From positions 1-64,000 of the forward strand of contig NZ_JEMF01000097.1 in the NCBI RefSeq assembly GCF_000591415.1: a stretch of 64,000 nucleotides of DNA, read 5' to 3'. This stretch comes from Cobetia crustatorum (GTDB lineage: Bacteria; Pseudomonadota; Gammaproteobacteria; Pseudomonadales; Halomonadaceae). The translations under genes were made by a program, and so were the position numbers. The notes under the pieces were generated by a model, which was given only the letters and a program-made list of their open reading frames with translations, was not told where the DNA came from and did no database searches. Below are positions 36,331 through 47,371 of the stretch, piece by piece. The number at the start of each line of letters is the position of its first letter. The stretch's first letter is position 1.

Positions 36331-37110
36331 GAGGAACTCCTGTCAGAGGGAAGTTTCACTCGTGCGTAGTGCTTTTTTGATCGTTCTTCCAATGACATCG
36401 TTGTCTGGAAAACGCCAAAAAAAGACGGACACGAACGGCACGCACCGTGCTTCGCTCAGGCTGTGGCCGAACGCGAAACGACGGTGGTGGCGACCGATGC
36501 GGCATGTCTGCATGACGTATCGGTAAGCGAGAACTGCAAATGATGAGCAATTCGCGGGCAGCGTCGAAACGCTGGAAAGCAGAAGTAGCGCCGCTATCAC
36601 GTGGCTGTGGGGAAGTAGCCAGGCCCGTTACCTTGAACGCTCCGCAAGTGTTATTGGACGTCTCTATGCTTTTCGTTACGGCTCACTGCGTCTTGCTGCA
36701 GAGAGAGGCGCATTGGAAAGCTGTCGAGCTTCAGAATGTGTACGCTTGCCAGATGGAAAACGACATATACAGCATTCTGGGTCCGCTTTCCTGTGACGGT
36801 TGCATGCACCTGCCCATCTACCTGTCTACCAGGGGCTCAGCAGTCAGGAAAGCGTGACTCCACTATCACATTGCGTAATGCTCAAGGCCTCGCAGAATTA
36901 TTTTAATTGATTGTTCAATGAAAATATAACCCCTTGAGTGGAAATGTGTAGGGTTGCATGTTGGTTTTTCTTATATATATGTCGTTTTCAATGCAATTCC
37001 TGTCCGAGTAAAAAGCGTGATTACCGCAAGTAAAATAGTCTATAACCCGCATGACAGCGGCTTTTTGGCAGTGCCTTCAAGTGACGGACGAGGTTTGTGA
37101 GATGATCACT
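36331..37110. other. Long intergenic region upstream of betT
   Basis: About 780 bases hold no gene I can support. The part 36890-37040 is markedly AT-rich compared with its surroundings and looks like promoter DNA, and it contains a BetI-like palindrome (36906-36919). Open frames of 85-105 codons at 36343-36600 (minus) and 36540-36857 (plus) lack ribosome binding sites and recognisable sequence. Confidence 0.5.
36906..36919. promoter_or_regulatory. Candidate BetI-like operator
   Basis: ATTGATTGTTCAAT is an inverted repeat (ATTGA-N4-TCAAT) close to the ATTGAACGTTCAAT form associated with the choline repressor BetI in gammaproteobacteria. It lies in AT-rich DNA but about 575 bases upstream of the betT start, which is far for a direct operator. 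Confidence 0.3.
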
Positions 37111-37114
37111 GAAA

Positions 37115-37156
37115 ACGACGACGCCGAGCACAAAAAATGTGCTCGGGGCGTCGTGG
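37115..37156 (-). terminator. Terminator of the triple-Spy gene
   Basis: A stem built from GACGCC and GAGCAC against their complements, with a two-base bulge and an AAAAAAT loop, is followed on the minus strand by GTCGTTTTCAG. It lies about 110 bases beyond the stop codon of the triple-Spy gene. Confidence 0.6.
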
Positions 37157-37215
37157 GTTAGGCGAAATAGCGCTCGACTTTTCAGATCATGCCGTCATGT
37201 CTGCTGTTGGAGCGC

Positions 37216-37267
37216 GAGTCGCTTACTCGAGATGCACTCGATATCGAGTCGCGTAAGATAGCGACTC
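37216..37267. repeat. Cruciform-capable repeat overlapping the triple-Spy stop codon
   Basis: GAGTCGC occurs at 37216 and again at 37246, and its complement GCGACTC at 37261-37267, where it overlaps the first bases of the gene's stop codon on the plus-strand map. The outer arms can extend through TTAC/GTAA, and an inner TCGAG/CTCGA hairpin sits inside. It may be an mRNA 3'-end structure. Confidence 0.45.
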
Positions 37268-38375
37268 AGGCTTCAGGTGCCTGTTCTACTGACTGGGTAG
37301 CATGCCCGCCATTTGAATGCTTCTGTCCAGCGTGATGGCGCATGCCGTTATCCATGAAGGCTTCCAGTGCATCCAGCTGCTCGGAAGACAGGACATCGGC
37401 CAGTTTGTCACGGCCTTCCTTGCGTAGTTCAAGACCGGCTTCACGCATCTTTTCATGCTGAGCCTTGCGACCTTCGGCCACTTCACCCGCCTGCTTGGCT
37501 TCCTGCATGTCAGCGCGTGCCTGCTTCATGCTGTCACGCATGTCGTCGCGCATTTCATCACGAATGTCCTTGAGCGCTTGCTGCTGCTCATCGCTCAGGT
37601 TCCAGCTAGCCAGCAGCGCCTTCATACCTTCTTTCTGCTGACGTTCTGCCATCTTCGGCCCGCGCTTGTCGCGCTGGTGCATGAGATCCAGCACCTTGAT
37701 CTGGTCGTCGTTGAGTACCTTGCTCAAGCGCTCATGCTGAGTATCGCGAAGTGTCTTGAAGGCAGCCTTGCGTGCTTCACGTGAGTCGAAATCAGTGTCC
37801 TTGAGCGCCTTCATATCCTCGCGCATGGACGTGAAGGAATCCTTCAGGCTGTCGCGCTGGCTGTCATCCAGGTTCCAGCTGTCAAACAGTGCCCCCATCA
37901 GCGCCATACGTTGTCCGTCGTTGTCGACCATATGCTTGCCACCGGCCTTGCCGCCGTCTTTCTTGTGGCCCTGCTGCTTGCCATCGTGCTTACCGCCGCC
38001 ATGTTTACCGTCGTGCTTGCCGGCATTCCAGTAGGCAGTGAGCACCGTCATCTGATTCTCGTCGAGAATCTTGGCCATTTCAGCGGCACTCTGGTCGCGT
38101 TGTGCCTTGATGGCGGCGCGACGATCTTCACGAGAATCAAATGTCTGGTTTTCAATCTGCTTGCGGCTTTCCATGCGCTGCTGCTGGAGCTCATCAAGCT
38201 GTTGCTGCTGTTCGTCGCTGAGGTTCCAGCTGGCTAGAATCTTTTCCATGCCTGCTTTACGGCTGGAGGCGTCGTGCTCGGATGTCTTTGCATTGCTGGC
38301 GGCCATAGCGGTCATCGGCAGTGCCAGAGCGGTGAGAAGACCTGAAACGATGAGCTTGCGAGAGATGCGGTTCAT
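37266..38375 (-). CDS. Periplasmic Spy/CpxP-like chaperone with three tandem Spy units
   Basis: A 369-residue exported, highly charged helical protein. Residues 1-26 are a signal peptide (ending AMAAS). Three Spy-like units follow at about 43-115, 157-231 and 250-340, each opening with SWNLSDEQQ or SWNLDDSQ and closing with an LxxxQ motif (ILDENQMTVL, VLNDDQIKVL, VLSSEQLDAL), so six LTxxQ-type motifs in total; known Spy and CpxP have two. Units 1 and 2 share TFDSREDRRAA/DFDSREARKAA. A linker at 117-149 is rich in His, Lys and Gly (GKHDGKHGGGKHDGK) and could bind metal ions; the C terminus is also His-rich. It lies downstream of baeSR, behind a terminator and its own 355-base upstream region, and is a likely BaeR target. 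ATP-independent chaperone function is inferred from Spy. Confidence 0.8.
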   Translation of the reverse strand: MNRISRKLIVSGLLTALALPMTAMAASNAKTSEHDASSRKAGMEKILASWNLSDEQQQQLDELQQQRMESRKQIENQTFDSREDRRAAIKAQRDQSAAEMAKILDENQMTVLTAYWNAGKHDGKHGGGKHDGKQQGHKKDGGKAGGKHMVDNDGQRMALMGALFDSWNLDDSQRDSLKDSFTSMREDMKALKDTDFDSREARKAAFKTLRDTQHERLSKVLNDDQIKVLDLMHQRDKRGPKMAERQQKEGMKALLASWNLSDEQQQALKDIRDEMRDDMRDSMKQARADMQEAKQAGEVAEGRKAQHEKMREAGLELRKEGRDKLADVLSSEQLDALEAFMDNGMRHHAGQKHSNGGHATQSVEQAPEA

Positions 38376-38613
38376 AGCGTACTCCGTGTGTCGAAAGTCA
38401 AAGGCCGAGCATCATTCAGTCATGTCACTGTCGTACGTAAATAGAGAGAAATCGTGCAGTGATGTGACGAACTTCGTAGCGTGATGTCGTGCCAGTACTT
38501 TTTACAGAAGCCTTGAGGAGGATCGTGCTGTCCTCTTGGCGGGATGGCCGCTGTGTTGCGGCAGTGACGTCAGTATCTCTACACAACAGGTACAAAATCG
38601 GCACTGCAGGTGC

Positions 38614-38655
38614 AACAAAAACGCAACTGGCGTCTGTGGTCACAGACGCCAGTTG
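38614..38655 (-). terminator. Terminator after baeR
   Basis: A perfect 15-base inverted repeat (CAACTGGCGTCTGTG) with minimal loop is followed on the minus strand by CGTTTTTGTT. It lies about 75 bases after the baeR stop codon and separates the pump-baeSR operon from the triple-Spy gene, which must therefore have its own promoter within 38376-38613. Confidence 0.88.
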
Positions 38656-38730
38656 TCATGTTTCTGCAAGGTTGTTGGTCAAATGCTCGTGACCCAACTC
38701 TCCAGCGTCAAGGTGTTGGTAACGGTGCGA

Positions 38731-39474
38731 TCACTCCAGCACGTCAGGTTCAAACTTGTAGCCAACGGCATAGATGGAGCGGATGACGTCACGTTCCGGC
38801 CAGATGCTGGCAATCTTGCGGCGCAGTTTCTTGATGTGGGAATCCACCGTACGCTCGGAGACGATGCGATGGTCACGGTACATGTGGTCCATCAGTTGGT
38901 CGCGGGAGAAGATACGCCCTGGCGACTGCATCATTACCTTGAGTAGCTGGAATTCGACGGCGGTCAAGCCCAGGTCCTGATCATCGGCCAATGCTTGCCA
39001 GCCATCTTCATTGAGGCGCAGCTGGCCTTTGTCGGAAGTGTCGGACAGGGTTTGATCGAGTGCCTGGCTGCGACGCAGGACAGCCTTGATGCGGGCGACG
39101 ACTTCACGCGGGCTGAACGGTTTGCAGATATAGTCATCTGCGCCCAACTCCAATCCCAGCAGGCGGTCAACTTCCTCGACACGTGCCGTCAACATGATAA
39201 TGGGCAGCAGGCTGTTTTCAGCGCGCAGTTGGCGACACAGCGTCAGGCCATCAGTGCCCGGCAGCATCAGGTCAAGCAGCACCAGCGCAGGTGTCTCTTC
39301 ACGGACGGCAGCGATGACGGCATTGCCATCATCGATGTGACGCGTGAGATAGCCGCTGCCATTGAGATAGTCGCAGAGCAGACTGGCGATCTTGGGCTCA
39401 TCTTCGACCACCAGAACCAATGGTTTCTGAGTCTGTGACTGGGCATCGTGGGTGTCGGTGTGAACGTCGCTCAT
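38731..39474 (-). CDS. baeR: Envelope-stress response regulator BaeR
   Basis: A 247-residue OmpR-family response regulator very similar to E. coli BaeR: LLDLMLPGTDGLTLCR with phospho-Asp68, GADDYICKPFSPREVVARIK, and the winged-helix domain with LTAVEFQLL and SERTVDSHIKKLRRKI. Start 39474 has AAGGA upstream; an earlier in-frame ATG would add 44 unrelated residues overlapping baeS. It is the last gene of a five-gene locus (fusion protein, RND pump, baeS, baeR, then triple-Spy). In E. coli BaeR activates mdtABCD, acrD and spy, which matches the neighbours here. Confidence 0.9.
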   Translation of the reverse strand: MSDVHTDTHDAQSQTQKPLVLVVEDEPKIASLLCDYLNGSGYLTRHIDDGNAVIAAVREETPALVLLDLMLPGTDGLTLCRQLRAENSLLPIIMLTARVEEVDRLLGLELGADDYICKPFSPREVVARIKAVLRRSQALDQTLSDTSDKGQLRLNEDGWQALADDQDLGLTAVEFQLLKVMMQSPGRIFSRDQLMDHMYRDHRIVSERTVDSHIKKLRRKIASIWPERDVIRSIYAVGYKFEPDVLE

Positions 39475-39526
39475 GCTCAGGAATCCTTGAAGATAAAAAA
39501 TGACGGGGCGTGGAAAGCAGCGGTGA

Positions 39527-40938
<1,412 letters not shown>

Positions 40939-40942
<4 letters not shown>

Positions 40943-43900
40943 GTGGAGTGCTCCTCCTGCCGATCAGTACGTGGCGCCAGTCCCAGCAGGCGCCGCAACA
41001 TGTTCTGTGCATCTTCAAGCAGCAGGTACAGCGACGGCACCAGTATCAGCAGAATCACTGTCGCGAAGAGAATCCCGAAGCCAATGGAAACCGCCATGGG
41101 AATCATGAAGCGCGCCTGACGCGAGGTTTCAAAGATCATCGGCGCCAATCCGAAGAAAGTCGTCAGGGTAGTCAGCAGGATAGGACGCAGCCGTCGCGTC
41201 GCGGCCTGTAGGATCGCCTCACGAGGGCTGGCCCCTGCGAGACGTTGTCGGTTGGCATAGTCGATCAATACCAGCGCGTCATTGATGACGATGCCGGACA
41301 ACGCCAGCATGCCCATCAAGCTGATCACCGACAGGCCATACCCCATCAACTGATGACCAATGACGGCGCCGATCAAGCCAAACGGAATGGCGGACATGAC
41401 TAGCAATGGCTGCAGATAGCTGCGGAAGGGCAATGCCAGCAGCAGATAGAGCGCCGCCAGTGTCAGCAGCAGCGAGATCTTGAGTGACCCCAGATTATCG
41501 GCAGTCTCTTCCTGGCGACCACCATAGCCGATGCTCAGGCTCGGATACTGGCTTTTCAGCTGCGGATACACTTCCTGCTCCAGACTGGTAATTACCTGAC
41601 TGACGGCATCCGAGGGGGTGACGTTGGCAGTGACTTCGATCACACGGCGTCCGTCGATACGCAAGATGCTGGAGGCCGCTCGGCCCTGCTGTATATCAGC
41701 GACCAGCCCCAGCGGCACGCTGACGCCATCGCCTGTCTGGATACCGAAGCTCTCGAGCTGTGCAAGGCTGGCACGCTGTGCTTCTGGCAGCAGCACCTTG
41801 ACCTCCACCTCATTGCGGCCCTGTTGCTGTTTGAGCGCCGTGGCCCCGGAGAGCGGGCCACGCAGCTGCTGAGACAGCGTCGCACCATCCAGTCCCAGTG
41901 AGCGACCATAGGCATTGAGCTTGAGATAGATCTCGCGCTTGCCATCATCCAGGCCACTATCGATATCAGAGAGTGAGCTGTAGTCACCCAGCGCCACGCT
42001 CAGCGCGTGTGCTGCATCCATCAAGACAGTGTCGTCGGTGGAAGACACGCGAATCGTCAGCCCGGCCCCACGGCCGGGGCCACCGATATCGGACTCGAAC
42101 AGTAGCGAGTCGGTATTGGCGATGGCGCCGGCTTCCTTGCGCCATGCTGAAATCACCTGCGAGGGCGACCAGTTGCCTTCTACCGTGGTGTCCAGATTGG
42201 CAATGATGCTCAGCGAGTTGCCTTCGATCTCGGCACTGGTGGAATAGATGTCGGGACTGTCTTCACGAGCACGTACGCGATCAAGTGCAGAGAGCAGCAA
42301 GGTGCGAACTTCGCGGTCCTGATTGATTGGACTGCCGACCGGGAGGTTGGCGGTGACACCGGCACGATTGGACTCTACGCGCGGCATCAGTGAGAAGCCG
42401 AGTCGTCCACTGGCCATCCACGCGAGCGCCAAAATCAGGAGTGCCAGTCCGCAGATAGCGGTCAAGCCACGATAGTCGAGACAGCGCTCCAGAAACGGTT
42501 GGAAGCGATGGCGAGTGAAGTGCTCCAGGCGCCGCTGTACGCCGTGGCGAACGCGATCGAGCGGTGCCAACCAGCGAATCGGTTTCTCACTGGTGTGCCC
42601 CAGATGCGCCGGCAGGATGAAGATGGCCTCGATCCAGCTCAGCGCGAAAATGCTGATGACCACCAGCGGGATGATGCCGAACACCAACCCGAGGAAGCCA
42701 GGCAGGAACAGCAGCGGAATGAAGGCCACGATGTTGGAAAGAATCGAAAAGGCCAGCGGTACCGCAATCTCACGCGCTCCCAAGATGGCGGCCTCACGCA
42801 TGCTCGCGCCACGTTCACGATGCGAGTGAATGTTCTCACCGACGATGATCGCGTCATCCACCACGATGCCCAGCGCGATGATGAAGGCGAACATTGAGAT
42901 CATGTTGATGGAGACGCCCACCAGTGGCAGGAACAGCATCGCACCAAGGAAGGCGGTCGGAATACCCAGTGTTACCCAGAAGGCCAGGCGCGCTTCCAGG
43001 AACAGCCCTAGCAGCACCAGCACCAGTGCCAGTCCCATCCAGGCATTCTTGAGCAGCAGTTCCAGACGATCCTGATAGATCAGCGAGTCATCGTCCTCGA
43101 CGCTTAAGGTCAGTCCGCGCGGCAGGCTGGTAGTCAGCTCCGGCAACATGGCCATGGTCGCCTCGGAGAGCGAGGTGGGGGTCTGCTTGCCGACCTGATA
43201 GATGTCGAGGCCAATGGCGGGTTCACCGTCGTAGAGCACTTCTTTATCGCTATCGGAAAAGCCGTCACTGACGATGGCGATATCGCCCAGTCGAATGACA
43301 TTACCTTCCTGGCTCGAAATGACGGGCAGCTGCGAAAACTCGACCGCACCGTCGCGACGTGCTTCATAGCGCACCAGGTACTCGCCCTGCTGGGTGTCCA
43401 GACTGCCGCCGGCCAGGTTCAGGGCCTGATTGCCGATCAGGCTGGCAACCTCCTGATGCGACAGGCCGTAGCGACGTAACGCGCCTTCATCAAGCGCGAC
43501 ATGAACTTCACGATCACGGATGCCCGTCAGTTCTACCTTGGTGATATCACTGCTGTCGAGCAGGCTCAGACGCAGGCGCTCTGCTACATTGCGCAGTGTC
43601 TGATCATCAGTCTGGCCATGCAGCTTCAGCTCCATCACGCTACGTGAGCGGCCAGCGAGTGAGTAGACCGGCGGATCAGATTCATCCGGCAGGGTAGTGA
43701 TGCTGTCGATGGCCTGCTGAATGTCCTGATAGGCGCGCATGGTCTCGATGCCGTCCTGAAGCTCAATGGACAGCGAACCCAGGCCCTCCTGGGCCGTGGC
43801 GGTGATCTCATCGATACCTTCCACGTCCTGAACTGCGGACTCCATGGCCTGCAGCAGGCTTTCGGAAACCTCATCCGGCGTCGCGCCGGAATAGCTGACA

Positions 43901-44064
43901 CTGACGTTGATGATCTCGAGTTCGAAGGAGGGGAAAACCTCTTTCTTGATCTGACTCGACATCAGAAGACCACCGAGGATCAGGCATAGCATCAACAGGT
44001 TGGCGGCGACACCGTGGTCGTGCATCCAGCTGATCGGGCCCTTGAGGCGAGACGGTACCGTCAT
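40939..44064 (-). CDS. RND-family efflux transporter permease
   Basis: A 1041-residue inner-membrane drug/proton antiporter of the AcrB superfamily. It has the standard layout: span 1 at about 18-37, a periplasmic loop, spans 2-6 at about 335-500, a second loop, and spans 8-12 at the C-terminal end. The proton-relay Asp pair is in ALGIVVDDAIIVGENIHSHR, and the motif EVFPSFELEIINVSVSYSGA is typical of the branch with pumps close to the heavy-metal and MdtBC groups. Its start overlaps the fusion-protein gene by four bases and its end overlaps baeS by four, so transporter and sensor are co-translated. No outer-membrane channel gene is in the locus; a TolC-like protein from elsewhere is needed. 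Substrate unknown. Confidence 0.92.
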
Positions 44065-45413
44065 GACTCGCTTCCTGTGGTCGAGGTGGTGGCTGACTGG
44101 CCACCCACCGGATTCTCGGCTCGCTTGCTGGTTTGTTGATCAGCGTCCGGTGTGGGCTCGGGGTCTTTCTTCTCATCACCACGGGCACGCAGCGCCATAC
44201 CTGCCTCGACACTACTCAGCGCACTGGTGATGACGCGCTCGCCGTCTGTAAGGCCGTCGGCGACCAACAGGCTGTCATTGCCGAGATGGCGCAGTTGAAT
44301 ACTGCGCTTCTCGAGATGGTCGTCAGGTGTCAGCACCCAGACTTCACGATTGCTGCGCAGCGCGCTGATCGGCAGTTCGATCAATGACGCTGTGCGTGTC
44401 GGGCTTAGACTGGCTTCGACAACATCGCCAATACGCAGTGCTGGGGTGCTGGTACGTGCCTCATCAGAGACTCTCAGGGCCAGCGGGTCATCTACGGCCA
44501 CCATCACTTGGGTCAGCAGACCATTGTCTTCCAATGACGGCAGTACGCTCCAGACCTCGCCGAGTCGATGCTGTCCCTCGGGCCATGCCTTGCTGGAGAT
44601 CAGTACTGGCGTGCCCTGACCATCACGCGCGTGAGTCGAGAGCCATTCCATGTCGTCCTGCGGCAAGTTGAGGCGCACCCAGAAACGGTCTGAGGCGACC
44701 AGCGTCAACAAGTCAGTGAAGGCGTTGAGATCACTGCCTTCACCTACCAGCCGCTCACTGATCAAGCCATCGAAAGGCGCGCGAATATCGGTGCGCTCCA
44801 GATTGGCTTTCGTTTGATCACGATTGGCGCGAGCACTTTCCACAGCTGCCACGGCTGCCTTGAGCTGTGGCTCGCGCAGTACCAGCGCTTTTTGCGCCGC
44901 AGGGAGTGAACGGCCGAAGGTCTTGTACTCGGATGCAGCGCGGATCTGTTCACCGCGTTCGGACGCCAGACTTGCCTCTGCGGTGGTGAGATCTGCCTCT
45001 GCCTGTCGCAGTGCCAGCTGGTAATCCAGCTTGTCGAGACTGGCCAGCAACTGCCCCTTTTTCACTTCTCGTCCCGCTTCTACACCGTCTGCGAAGGGGG
45101 CAAGGCGACCGCTGACTCGGGTCGAGACCGTGGTTTCGCGGTCTGCAATGACCCGACCATAGCCTTCAAGCAGCGGGGCGCTCGACTGATGGTTCACCGT
45201 CACTACCTCAACCGTCGGGACAGGTGCCTCGACGGCTGCGCGCTTTGGCGCGCTGGGGCTATGCGTCATCCACCAGCCAGCGAGCGCCACGGCCAGTGCG
45301 AGAATGATCACGGCTAGCAGGCGCAGCCACATGAGACGCCGCGATGTGGGGGGTGTCTTTTCGGCAGAGACGGGCGGTGAAGAAGGCGTAGACGGTTCAG
45401 GGCTAGTGTCCAT
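44061..45413 (-). CDS. RND efflux periplasmic adaptor (membrane-fusion protein)
   Basis: A 450-residue HlyD/AcrA-type adaptor linking the RND pump to an outer-membrane channel. A Pro/Ser-rich cytoplasmic start and an uncleaved anchor at about 28-50 are followed by the lipoyl half (VEVVTVNHQSSAPLLEGYGR), a coiled-coil hairpin (about 130-215), the second lipoyl half (RTDIRAPFDGLISERLV), and beta-barrel domains. A low-complexity Asp/Glu/Ser/Thr tail of about 45 residues ends the protein. Start 45413 has CGGAG five bases upstream. First gene of the pump-baeSR operon; its promoter should lie in 45414-45640. Confidence 0.9.
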   Translation of the reverse strand: MDTSPEPSTPSSPPVSAEKTPPTSRRLMWLRLLAVIILALAVALAGWWMTHSPSAPKRAAVEAPVPTVEVVTVNHQSSAPLLEGYGRVIADRETTVSTRVSGRLAPFADGVEAGREVKKGQLLASLDKLDYQLALRQAEADLTTAEASLASERGEQIRAASEYKTFGRSLPAAQKALVLREPQLKAAVAAVESARANRDQTKANLERTDIRAPFDGLISERLVGEGSDLNAFTDLLTLVASDRFWVRLNLPQDDMEWLSTHARDGQGTPVLISSKAWPEGQHRLGEVWSVLPSLEDNGLLTQVMVAVDDPLALRVSDEARTSTPALRIGDVVEASLSPTRTASLIELPISALRSNREVWVLTPDDHLEKRSIQLRHLGNDSLLVADGLTDGERVITSALSSVEAGMALRARGDEKKDPEPTPDADQQTSKRAENPVGGQSATTSTTGSES

Positions 45414-45643
45414 GCGGACTCCGGACAGAAAAGGGCCAGGACCCATATGCGCACTTATCGAGCGCACAGAGGCAGGCGATCATGCGAAAGGAAACAGGCG
45501 GAATAATGAAGGGTGCCATGATGCCATTATCTTGTCGTTTTAATCAGGGAAATAGCGTGCAACGTATGAAAGCATGCCTTTCATGAAGGCAGAAAAGAGG
45601 AAGCAAAGGAAGGGAGGAGGCGAGGGATTGTCGTTGATTGAAA

Positions 45644-45678
45644 CCAAAAGACTGCCACGCAAGGTGACAGTCTTTTGG
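45644..45678 (-). terminator. Terminator after gntP
   Basis: A stem of 11 bp plus a mismatch-containing extension (CCAAAAGACTG against its complement) is followed on the minus strand by TTTC. It lies about 85 bases after the gntP stop and before the pump operon. The rest of 45414-45764 shows no gene; it should contain the pump operon promoter. Confidence 0.6.
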
Positions 45679-45764
45679 GAAGAGTTCAGGCGGACTTTAG
45701 TTGAGCCAGGCGATCTTTGGATACCCGATGGGAGTGCCTGAAGACTGCTGAAGGTGCTAGAAAT

Positions 45765-47122
45765 TTATACGAATAGCCCGATCAGTAGTGCCATCGAGAC
45801 GCCGATCACCCCGATCAGGGTTTCCATCACTGTCCAGCTCTTCAATGTTTCCTTTTCAGTCAGTCCGAAGTAACGACTGACCAGCCAGAAGCCGGAGTCA
45901 TTGACGTGGCTAAGGACTGTCGCGCCGCTGGCGATCGCGATCACCACCAGGCCCAATACAGGGCCGGACAGACCCAGCGTGCTGATCACCGGTGCCATCA
46001 AGCCTGCAGCAGTGATCATTGCCACGGTCGCAGAGCCCTGGATCACACGGACGGCAGTGGCGATCAGGAAGGCCAACAGGATAGGTGGCAGGTTGCTGTC
46101 GGCCATCAGGTTGCCGAGTACATCACCGACGCCAGAGTCGATCAGCATCTGCTTGAAGACACCACCGGCACCGGTGACGAGGATGATGATGCCGGCCGGC
46201 TCGAGCGCCTTGGTGGCAACTTCCATTACCTGTTCACGTGTCATGCCGCGACGGGTGCCGAGCAGAGTAAAGGCCATCAAGGTCGCCAGGCTCAGTGCCA
46301 CGAAGGGATGGCCGAGAAAGCCCAGCCAGCCGACCAGTGGCTGTCTTCACCGAAGATGGCGCCCGACACGGTATTGAGTACGATCAATGCCAGCGGTAGC
46401 AGCACGATGGAGAGAATCAGTCCGAAGCCCGGCGCGCGGGTCTCGATGTCTTCATCGCTCATCGCGCTGCCGGTGTTCTCCATGTATTCGGGGATCTTGG
46501 CATCGATACGCGCCGCGATGAAGCGGCCGAAGATCGGGCCGGCCACGATCATTGCGGGCAGGCCGCACAGGGCGCCGAACAGGATGACGTAGCCGAGATC
46601 AGCGCCGATCAGCTTGGCGACCGCGATCGGCCCCGGTGTCGGCGGGATGAAAGAGTGAGTGACGGCCAGGCCAGCCAACAGCGGGATACCGTAATAGAGC
46701 AACGAGCGCCCACTGCGACGCGCCAGTGCATAGACCAGTGGCACAAGAATGATGAAAGCGACATCGAGGAAGACGGGGATCGCGACCAGAAAGCCGGTCA
46801 GCGCCAGCGCCCACTGCGAGCGCGAAGTGCCGAAGCGGCCCAGCAGGGTGTTGGCCATGCGGTCGACGCCGCCTGAGACTTCCAGCATCTTGCCGAACAT
46901 GGCGCCAAGGCCGACCACGGTGGCAACAAAGCCGAGAGTATTGCCCATGCCGTTGGTCACGGAATCAATGATGGCTTCCGGCTGCATGCCGGTAGCAAGG
47001 CCGACGCCAAGACTGACGACCAGCAGTGCCACAAAGGCGTGCAGGCGCAAGCGCATGACGAGATACAGCAGCAGTAGAATGCCGCCGAGGGCGGCCAGGA
47101 CGAGGGTGCTATCTGGGGACAT
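45765..47122 (-). pseudogene. gntP: Gluconate permease GntP family, single-base frameshift
   Basis: Read with one base restored, this is a 452-residue gluconate:H+ symporter of normal GntP length. The first frame starts MSPDSTLVLAALGG at 47122 and shows VTNGMGNTLGFVATVVGLGA and HSFIPPTPGPIAVAKLIGAD, classic family motifs. It is correct through IFGEDSHW and then ends at 46292; the following frame resumes GWLGFLGHPFVALSLATLMA and runs to the stop at 45765 with SHVNDSGFWLVSRYFGL. One base seems lost at about 46325-46332. Both halves are otherwise perfect, so an error in the sequence is likely. Divergent gntK and an intervening GntR-type operator support the gluconate assignment. Confidence 0.85.
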
Positions 47123-47214
47123 GATGGCGAACTCTTGCGGCTGGCAATGACCCGGGAAGTGGTCACTGCCCAAAGGCGTATTGTGGAAGGCGTGTTTCAT
47201 CGTGCAGGATGAAA

Positions 47215-47226
47215 GTTACCGGTAAC
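47215..47226. promoter_or_regulatory. GntR operator between gntP and gntK
   Basis: The perfect palindrome GTTACCGGTAAC within AAAGTTACCGGTAACATAAG matches the gluconate-repressor box known from enterobacteria (ATGTTACC half-sites). It lies 93 bases before gntP and 146 before gntK, between the divergent genes, and the same core recurs at 49078-49089. Confidence 0.72.
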
Positions 47227-47371
47227 ATAAGCGCCTGCGCAATGATCCGAAAGGTGCATGTCGCTGTAAGCAAACGGCATGGATGATTCTCGATCTGCGT
47301 TATTCTCACGTATGACCCATGGTATTGCCCTCATCGAAGGGCATGGAACCCTCTCAGGGAGAGCTCGTTAC

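Noticed and set aside
36343-36600. 85-codon minus-strand frame with a hydrophobic start, upstream of betT
   Set aside because: It overlaps the betT leader, has no ribosome binding site, and the signal-like start is followed by sequence of unlikely composition.
36540-36857. 105-codon plus-strand frame in the betT upstream region
   Set aside because: No ribosome binding site, Cys-rich atypical composition and no recognisable motif.
36890-37040. AT-rich patch as a sign of horizontal transfer
   Set aside because: Only about 150 bases, with no integrase, repeats or foreign gene; promoter DNA explains it.
37050-37075. CCGC/GCGG hairpin followed by CTTTTT as a plus-strand terminator
   Set aside because: The stem has only four pairs and no plus-strand gene precedes it.
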